From contig CAVIQT010000008.1 in NCBI GenBank assembly GCA_963645165.1, positions 1 through 6,386 on the forward strand: a stretch of 6,386 nt of DNA, read 5' to 3'. A program made the position numbers and the translations under genes. The notes under the pieces were generated by a model. It ran no database searches. It was given only the letters and a program-made list of their open reading frames with translations, and was not told the DNA's origin. The stretch is from CAG-533 sp963645165. Lineage in GTDB: Bacteria > Bacillota_I > Bacilli_A > RF39 > UBA660. The first letter of the stretch is position 1, and the number at the start of each line of letters is the position of its first letter. Positions 1 through 4,765 of this stretch are shown here, piece by piece.

Positions 1-645
1 AATTACAATTATATTAGATTTACTATTCTTCTTTAAAAGAAAAAGTAAGATTCCCGATAATAAACTAATATGCATCCCACTTAAAGCAAAAAGATGACTC
101 ACTCCATTTTTGGTATAAATTTTATATGACTCTAATTCATTTTTATCCCCAATAATAAATGCTTTAATATACCCTTTATTTTTAGATTTATTACTTCTTT
201 CAATAATATAATTTTTTATCTTATAAATAAAACCAATATCATCACTAATAACTTCAAATTTACTAACACTAAGCGTATAAAAAATATGATGATTATATAA
301 ATATCTTTGATAATTAAAACAATTAAAAATAGTATTTTTACTTGGAATATTTAACTTACCAGAAACTCTAAGCTTCATTCCTAATTTAAAATTAAAAACA
401 TCATAATCCTTTATATAAATAATTAAATCTTCTTTTCTATTTATTTTTAAAGTAATATTTACCTTATCATCTTTAACTTTAATATTAGTAATTATTCCAA
501 TAATATTATCTTCACTATCTATCATACTTTTAGTTGGTACTAAAAAATAATTAATTAAAACAAAGCAAACTATAAAAACAAAAAGAAAATAATAAAAAAT
601 ATTAGACTGTAATAAATTCTTTAATTTTATTAAAAATGGATTCAC
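1..645 (-). CDS. comEC: ComEC/Rec2 DNA-uptake channel protein, N-terminal part (runs off left edge)
   Basis: An open frame of 215 codons with no stop runs to the left edge, so only the N-terminus is present. ComEC is the membrane channel that carries single-stranded DNA into the cell during competence. Visible parts: a short basic N-terminus (residues 1-15), a transmembrane helix (about 16-35), then a soluble DUF4131/OB-like segment (about 40-135) with FNYQRYL at 111-117, matching the usual 'FDYRRYL' of the family. The start of the ComEC/Rec2 competence domain follows, with HLFALSGMHISLLSG at 184-198, the family's 'SGLH' signature. The start chosen is GTG at 643-645, because an in-frame TAG lies directly upstream and no ATG, TTG or CTG occurs before the transmembrane helix. 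No good ribosome binding site precedes it, so translation is probably coupled to comEA, whose 3' end overlaps by 44 nt. The family is clear; the exact start is less certain. Confidence 0.93.
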   Translation of the reverse strand, partial: MNPFLIKLKNLLQSNIFYYFLFVFIVCFVLINYFLVPTKSMIDSEDNIIGIITNIKVKDDKVNITLKINRKEDLIIYIKDYDVFNFKLGMKLRVSGKLNIPSKNTIFNCFNYQRYLYNHHIFYTLSVSKFEVISDDIGFIYKIKNYIIERSNKSKNKGYIKAFIIGDKNELESYKIYTKNGVSHLFALSGMHISLLSGILLFLLKKNSKSNIIVI

Positions 646-1297
646 CTAAACCACTTACTTTAGTAATATCCTCTATTTGCTTAAAAGCACCATTTTCTTC
701 TCTATACTTAATTATACTTTCTGCTTTAGCTTCCCCAATACCACTTATAGTTATTAACTCTTCTTTACTAGCCGTATTAATATTTATCTTTTTATTACTA
801 TCACTACTGGTTTTATTTTCATCACTAGAAATAGTATTTTCCTCTTTATTAATACAATTATCAACTACAATAGTCTCACATTTACAAGGCACACTTTCAG
901 TAACATTTTGTTTTTCACTTGCCGCTAACTCCTTTTTTGTAAAAATATAAACAACCATTTCATTACTTAACTTTTTACTTAAATTAATATTATCTGTTGT
1001 ACCAGTACTTTTTATTCCTCCTGCTTTATTTATTGCATCAATAACTTTATCATTACTAGTAAGTTCATAAACTCCTGGCTTTTTAACCGCTCCCTTTACA
1101 TCAACATAAATAATATTATCTTCATTCTTTTCTTCTTCCTTAGTTAAATTACTACTATCAGATAATAATATATCATCACTTTTTAAAGAAGTAACGCTCC
1201 TTTCTTCCTTAAGATAAAAATATAAAGAACCCCCTAAAACTAAAAGAAAACATAAACCCCCTATAATATATTTTTTATAATACTTAATAAATTCCAT
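602..1297 (-). CDS. comEA: ComEA competence DNA receptor (SLBB + helix-hairpin-helix)
   Basis: A 231-residue membrane-anchored DNA-binding protein. ComEA binds double-stranded DNA outside the membrane and passes it to the ComEC channel. Order of parts: basic N-terminus, one transmembrane helix (about 11-29), a charged spacer, an SLBB domain (about 63-120, containing VDVKGAVKKPGVYEL and DAINKAGGI), a Ser/Asn/Lys-rich linker (about 125-168), and a C-terminal double helix-hairpin-helix domain (171-229). That last domain carries the hallmark ININTASKEEL and the hairpins ISGIGEAKA and VSGLGES. This is the standard Firmicute ComEA layout and size. The frame could extend to ATG at 1357, but ATG at 1297 is preferred: AAGGGAG sits 5 nt before it and the membrane anchor follows at once. 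The linker holds three cysteines (138, 140, 148), which is unusual. A terminator lies upstream, so comEA probably has its own promoter, but I see only a weak TATATA-like box near 1313-1320. The gene overlaps comEC by 44 nt. Confidence 0.95.
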   Translation of the reverse strand: MEFIKYYKKYIIGGLCFLLVLGGSLYFYLKEERSVTSLKSDDILLSDSSNLTKEEEKNEDNIIYVDVKGAVKKPGVYELTSNDKVIDAINKAGGIKSTGTTDNINLSKKLSNEMVVYIFTKKELAASEKQNVTESVPCKCETIVVDNCINKEENTISSDENKTSSDSNKKININTASKEELITISGIGEAKAESIIKYREENGAFKQIEDITKVSGLGESIFNKIKEFITV

Positions 1298-1302
1298 TAA
1301 TA

Positions 1303-1309
1303 CTCCCTT
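1303..1309 (-). promoter_or_regulatory. Ribosome binding site fixing the comEA start
   Basis: On the minus strand this reads AAGGGAG, five bases before ATG at 1295-1297. It favours this start over the in-frame ATG at 1355-1357, which would add 20 residues ahead of the membrane anchor and lies only a few bases beyond the preceding terminator's T-tract. Confidence 0.8.
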
Positions 1310-1357
1310 CACTATATATATTAACCAAAACTTTCTAATTTCCTTTAAATTTATCAC

Positions 1358-1387
1358 ATAAAAAAAACCTTTAAATTAATAAAGGTT
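1358..1387 (-). terminator. Intrinsic terminator of the M16 peptidase operon
   Basis: On the minus strand AACCTTTA (1387-1380) pairs perfectly with TAAAGGTT (1373-1366) around a 6-nt loop. An uninterrupted T-run of eight to position 1360 follows, of which the first two bases are in the stem. The hairpin starts inside the stop codon of the ymfH-like gene, so there is no spare 3' sequence. The stem is AT-rich and only 8 bp, so some read-through into comEA is possible. It separates the M16 operon from the competence genes. Confidence 0.75.
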
Positions 1388-2669
1388 AATTATCATCTTC
1401 AGGAACTAAAATATTAACACTATAAACATACTTATTCATCTTATCAGAAACTCTTATTAAATCATCATAATTTAAATGCTTATAAATAGTATAAATATCA
1501 TTTAAATATTCCCCATTATCAAGTAAATCCTTAGCAATTTCTGCATTAACTATCTCAATATCATCAAACATCATAATAAGATTACTAATACATAATTTCT
1601 TCTTTCTTTGTAAATCCTCTTCCTTTAAAATAAGATTATCTAAAGTATCCTTAACTCTCTTTATAAAATAATCTGGATAATTAGTAGAAGCCATTATAGT
1701 TTCAATAAAATAATCATCAGTCTGTAATAAAGAAAATGATATATCATCAGTTAAAATACCATTACTAGTAAGTTCATCTTTTAATATAGAAGTATTTCCA
1801 AAATTTAAAAGCATAATTAAATTAAAATATAATTTTAAAGTAACATCAGATAACTTTAAAGACTTAAAATTACTTATCGGATATTTAATAGATATAGCAA
1901 CCTTAGACTTATCAATATTTGCTTTAATCTTACTATAGAAACTAGTAACCTTAAATGGTTCATCTGGACTTTTTAACTCTGGTCTTTTGTATTCTGGAAA
2001 CTCAAAATTAGACATTGCATCTTCAACAATCGCGACAGCCTCTTCCGGATTAAAATTACCCGTAATAATTAAAAACATATTTTCAGGATGATAAAAAGCA
2101 TTATACACAGTCTCAATATCATCTAAAGTAATATTTTTAACATCTTCACAAGTACCACTAATTAAATATCTTCGCTCATCATTTACTAATACAGATTTTA
2201 ATGAATCATAATATAAACTAGTAGCAGGCATATCTTCATACATTTTAACTTCCTCAGTAATAATACCTCGCTCATTATCTACAAGTTCCTTAGTAAAATA
2301 TGGAGTATAAACATACTTAATTAAATAAGATAAATTCTCTTTAAAATTATTATTAGCAAATACTTCATAACAAGTTGTATCAAAAGAAGTAAAAGCATTA
2401 ACCGGACTACCTAAATCCCCAAAATAATCAAAAGCATTACGATCAGGCATATTAAACATTAAATGTTCTAAATAATGAGCAATCCCCTTAGGCATATCAT
2501 AAGTTTTAACTCCAATTCTAAATTTATTATAAATAGAACCATACCTAACACTTAAAGTTAAATAAAAATTTTTAACATTATTATTAGGAACCATATAAAT
2601 ATCTAAACCATTATCCAAATGCTCTTTATATAAAGTCTCTTTTGCCCCTAATATTTCAATCTTATTCAT
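1386..2669 (-). CDS. ymfH: M16 family zinc metallopeptidase, catalytic subunit (YmfH/YfmH-like)
   Basis: A 427-residue M16B-type peptidase subunit. The inverted zinc motif HYLEH lies at 65-69 (zinc ligands H65 and H69, catalytic-base E68). The third ligand is most likely E140 in NERGIITEE (E133 is the usual accessory glutamate seven residues earlier). The N-terminal M16 domain (about 1-220) is therefore complete. In the C-terminal half (about 240-420), the places that hold the substrate-gripping Arg/Tyr pair in M16 enzymes are taken by about T301 and D308, so that site is lost. This matches heterodimeric M16 enzymes in which one subunit brings zinc and the other the Arg/Tyr pair. The start is M5 of the longest frame: ATG at 2667-2669 follows GGAGGT, whereas the upstream ATG at 2681 overlaps that site. 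It overlaps the stop of the upstream partner by 8 nt, so the two are translationally coupled. NCBI names such proteins 'EF-P 5-aminopentanol modification-associated'. The substrate is unknown. No signal peptide is seen, so it is likely cytoplasmic. Confidence 0.92.
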   Translation of the reverse strand: MNKIEILGAKETLYKEHLDNGLDIYMVPNNNVKNFYLTLSVRYGSIYNKFRIGVKTYDMPKGIAHYLEHLMFNMPDRNAFDYFGDLGSPVNAFTSFDTTCYEVFANNNFKENLSYLIKYVYTPYFTKELVDNERGIITEEVKMYEDMPATSLYYDSLKSVLVNDERRYLISGTCEDVKNITLDDIETVYNAFYHPENMFLIITGNFNPEEAVAIVEDAMSNFEFPEYKRPELKSPDEPFKVTSFYSKIKANIDKSKVAISIKYPISNFKSLKLSDVTLKLYFNLIMLLNFGNTSILKDELTSNGILTDDISFSLLQTDDYFIETIMASTNYPDYFIKRVKDTLDNLILKEEDLQRKKKLCISNLIMMFDDIEIVNAEIAKDLLDNGEYLNDIYTIYKHLNYDDLIRVSDKMNKYVYSVNILVPEDDN

Positions 2670-3918
2670 TCTTACCTCCATCTAAAGTATAAATTAATCC
2701 AAGAGATATCTTCTTAGCCACTTCATGAATATCATCTAAAGTAACACCTCTAAAAGTCTTTAATCTTGTTTCATAATCATCTAAATCACTAATATCTTCA
2801 AAGAACTTATTATCTACCATTTTATTAAGAGAATCATTACCCATTATAATACTAGTTTGAATATAAGACTTAGCCTGAGCAAGCTCTTTATCAGTTACAC
2901 TATGAACCATATCCCTTAAAGAATCTTTAATTAAAGAAATAGCCTTATTCTTAGCATTAACATCCACTCCCGTAGTTATATATATTAACCCATCATACTT
3001 TTGATAATAAGAATTAACATTATAACATAAAGAATTATCATTTCTTAATCTCTTATATAATTTAGACTCTAAAGAAAAACCACCTAAAATAATATTATAT
3101 ATTACAGCCGAATATTTCTTCTCATAACTAGTTAAATTATTTAAACTTAAAACTGCCACAATAGAAGTTTGAATATAATTATAAGGTTTAGAAATAAGCA
3201 TTTCTTTAAACTTAGGATTATCAACATATAATGATATAGAATGATTCTTTATTACATTAAAATTAGCATACTTACAAACATACTTACTAACCTCATCCAT
3301 ATCTAAATTACCTACAACATAAATATCTATATAATCATTTCTTAAAACATCTTCATAATACTCATACAAATTACTAGGACTTATTTCCTCTATATCCTCC
3401 AAATAACCAATACTACTCAATGAAGAAGGAATAACATTTAAAGCACTTCTTGCCTCACTTAAAGAATACTTTTTAGCATTTTCCCTTATACTATTTATTT
3501 CATCTTTCAATCTAGTCTTTATTAAATTTAAAGTTTTCTCATCCACTTCATCATTTTTAACTAAAGGATTAAATATTAAATCAAAAATAAGTTTAATTGA
3601 ATCTTCTAATATACTACGCTCAGTATAAGAAGGATTAATAAAATCCATACAAAAATTAGTTATAATGCTTGCTCCTACTCTATTTGTAGTAGTATAAATA
3701 CTAGCATTATATAAATCCTCTAACTTTATTTCTAAATATCTTCTTGTAGGATAATTCTTAGATGCTTCCATTAAATAATCAAATAAAATATTTCTCTTAG
3801 TTATTTCCTCTTTTTTAATATTATTTCTAAAAATAATTTCTACATGAACTTGTTTAAATTTATCAGTTTTTAAAGTATGAAGATTATAACCACCCATAAC
3901 TTGCTTATTATAAACCAT
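2662..3918 (-). CDS. ymfF: M16 family peptidase-like protein, non-zinc partner subunit (YmfF/YfmF-like)
   Basis: A 418-residue M16-fold protein. Where an active M16 enzyme has HxxEH, this one has roughly D47, M50 and E51 (within LFDYLMEASK), so it cannot bind zinc by itself. The conserved Tyr-Pro and helix that follow the motif in the family are kept (KNYPTRRYLE, LEDLYNAS). The C-terminal domain is intact and carries ILGGFSLESKLYKRLR and then NSLCY, with R292 and Y299 spaced by seven as in the Arg/Tyr substrate-binding pair of M16 enzymes (R824/Y831 in insulin-degrading enzyme). It should therefore complement the zinc-bearing subunit encoded just downstream. ATG at 3916-3918 is preceded by AAAGAGG with 8-nt spacing. 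It is the first gene of a two-gene operon with an extended -10 promoter. In Bacillus subtilis the homologous pair lies beside ymfI, which completes the EF-P 5-aminopentanol modification. No ymfI is visible here. The assignment to family and pair is firm; the physiological role is not. Confidence 0.9.
   Translation of the reverse strand: MVYNKQVMGGYNLHTLKTDKFKQVHVEIIFRNNIKKEEITKRNILFDYLMEASKNYPTRRYLEIKLEDLYNASIYTTTNRVGASIITNFCMDFINPSYTERSILEDSIKLIFDLIFNPLVKNDEVDEKTLNLIKTRLKDEINSIRENAKKYSLSEARSALNVIPSSLSSIGYLEDIEEISPSNLYEYYEDVLRNDYIDIYVVGNLDMDEVSKYVCKYANFNVIKNHSISLYVDNPKFKEMLISKPYNYIQTSIVAVLSLNNLTSYEKKYSAVIYNIILGGFSLESKLYKRLRNDNSLCYNVNSYYQKYDGLIYITTGVDVNAKNKAISLIKDSLRDMVHSVTDKELAQAKSYIQTSIIMGNDSLNKMVDNKFFEDISDLDDYETRLKTFRGVTLDDIHEVAKKISLGLIYTLDGGKNE
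2674..2679 (-). promoter_or_regulatory. Ribosome binding site fixing the ymfH start
   Basis: The minus strand reads GGAGGT, four bases before ATG at 2667-2669. The site lies inside the last codons of the upstream ymfF-like gene and overlaps the alternative ATG at 2679-2681, which makes that alternative start unlikely. The arrangement supports coupled translation and roughly equal amounts of the two subunits. Confidence 0.85.
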
Positions 3919-3959
3919 AATATTCGCCTCTTTACTATTATACTTATTTTTTACTCTTT

Positions 3960-3974
3960 TATAATGACATTATA
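3960..3974. repeat. 15-bp palindrome between the divergent genes
   Basis: TATAATG, a single central A, then CATTATA: a perfect 7-bp inverted repeat. It contains the whole deoD -35 hexamer on one strand and the whole ymfF -10 hexamer on the other. It could be an operator able to control both promoters. Much of it is also explained by two TATAAT-like boxes facing each other in AT-rich DNA, so a regulatory role is only a suggestion. Confidence 0.4.
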
Positions 3975-3992
3975 GCATAATTAAGTTATAAT
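3964..3992 (+). promoter_or_regulatory. Sigma-A-type promoter of deoD
   Basis: ATGACA (3964-3969, five of six matches to TTGACA) is followed after exactly 17 bp by a perfect TATAAT (3987-3992). The predicted start is near 3999, giving a leader of about 18 nt that still contains GAAAGG. The promoter overlaps the oppositely directed ymfF promoter almost completely. Confidence 0.75.
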
Positions 3993-3998
3993 TTTGAA
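3969..3998 (-). promoter_or_regulatory. Extended -10 promoter of the ymfF-ymfH operon
   Basis: On the minus strand TATAAT (3974-3969) is preceded by TG with one base between (TGCTATAAT), a perfect extended -10. A weaker -35, TTCAAA (3998-3993), is four of six matches at 18-bp spacing. Transcription would start near 3962, leaving a leader of about 44 nt with the AAAGAGG site at 3933-3927. A second TATAAT at 3942-3937 has no -35 partner and lies too close to the ribosome binding site, so I do not favour it. Confidence 0.7.
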
Positions 3999-4016
3999 GA
4001 AAGGTAGTTGATAATC

Positions 4017-4736
4017 ATGAAACCTATACACATTATTTGCAATAAAGATAAAATAGCATCTAGAGTACTTTTACCAGGAGATCCACTAAGAGCAAAATAT
4101 ATAGCTGAAAAATACTTAGAAAAAGCAGAACTAGTTAATGACGTAAGAAATATGCTAGGATATACAGGTATTTATAAAGGAAAGAAAGTTACAGTAATAG
4201 GATCAGGTATGGGAATACCAAGTGCTAGTATATATACATATGAATTATTTAAATTTTATAATGTAAATAAAATAATAAGAATAGGATCAGCAGGAGCATT
4301 AAATGAAAATATTAAAGTAAGAGATATTATCCTAGGAACATATGCTTATTCTCACTCTAACTTTAGATACGCTCTAACTAAAAATAAATCTAGAAAAATA
4401 GCATCATCAAATAAATTAAATCAAATTATCTTAGATAAAGCATCAAAACTAAACATCAATATAACAAAAGGAACCATATATACATCAGAAGTATTTGATG
4501 GATACTTAAATATAAATCACTTACTTAAAGATGTCCCTAAAAATGTAAACTTATTAGCATCAGAAATGGAAGCATTTGGTATATATACAGTAGCAAATTT
4601 CCTAAATAAAGATGCAACCTGTTTAGTATCCATAAGTGACAATAAATTTGAACCAGAAAAAAATTTAACTACTAAAGAAAGACAAGAAACACTAGATACA
4701 ATGATTATACTAGCTCTAGAAAGTATCATAAGATAA
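4017..4736 (+). CDS. deoD: Purine-nucleoside phosphorylase (DeoD type)
   Basis: 239 residues, the same length as E. coli DeoD. It cleaves purine (deoxy)ribonucleosides with phosphate to give the free base and (deoxy)ribose 1-phosphate, for salvage; the family is cytoplasmic and hexameric. Seen in the sequence: H5 (which reaches into the neighbouring subunit's site), LLPGDPLRAKYIAE at 18-31 with phosphate-binding G21 and R25, R44 in NDVRNMLGYTG, R88 and S91 in IIRIGSAGA, the ribose-binding SEMEAFGIY at 182-190, and the catalytic pair D208 (SISDN) and R222 (KERQ). All expected active-site residues are present. Asp at 208 is the form that accepts 6-amino as well as 6-oxo purines in DeoD. Residues 109-130 are the least conserved against E. 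coli. ATG at 4017 is chosen over in-frame TTG at 4008 because homologues begin a few residues before the conserved His. The ribosome site, AGAAAGG, is 12 nt away. The gene is monocistronic, with its own promoter and a terminator starting at its stop codon. Confidence 0.96.
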   Translation: MKPIHIICNKDKIASRVLLPGDPLRAKYIAEKYLEKAELVNDVRNMLGYTGIYKGKKVTVIGSGMGIPSASIYTYELFKFYNVNKIIRIGSAGALNENIKVRDIILGTYAYSHSNFRYALTKNKSRKIASSNKLNQIILDKASKLNINITKGTIYTSEVFDGYLNINHLLKDVPKNVNLLASEMEAFGIYTVANFLNKDATCLVSISDNKFEPEKNLTTKERQETLDTMIILALESIIR

Positions 4737-4765
4737 AAAACATAGTAACTTTAAACTATGTTTTT
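4736..4765. terminator. Bidirectional intrinsic terminator between deoD and the surface-protein gene
   Basis: AAAAACATAGT (4736-4746) and ACTATGTTTTT (4755-4765) form an 11-bp perfect stem with an 8-nt loop. Read on the plus strand it ends in five T; read on the minus strand it ends in six T (4740-4735). It begins on the last base of the deoD stop and overlaps the last bases of the stop of the minus-strand gene, so one hairpin ends both convergent transcripts. Confidence 0.85.

Noticed and set aside
636..950. 104-codon plus-strand open frame
   Set aside because: It lies wholly antisense to comEA, which has strong domain evidence. Its Leu/Ser/Ile-rich translation is what the complement of an AT-rich Lys/Asn/Glu gene gives, and there is no ribosome site.
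3937..3942. Second TATAAT on the minus strand as an additional ymfF promoter
   Set aside because: It has no -35 at a workable distance, and a start from it would fall at the ribosome binding site, leaving almost no leader.
4008..4016. TTG at 4008 as the start of deoD
   Set aside because: It lies only three bases after the AAAGG site. The ATG at 4017 gives the length and N-terminus (His at residue 5) of known DeoD proteins.
4517..4729. 70-codon minus-strand open frame
   Set aside because: It is antisense to the conserved 3' half of deoD, with no ribosome site or recognisable motif.
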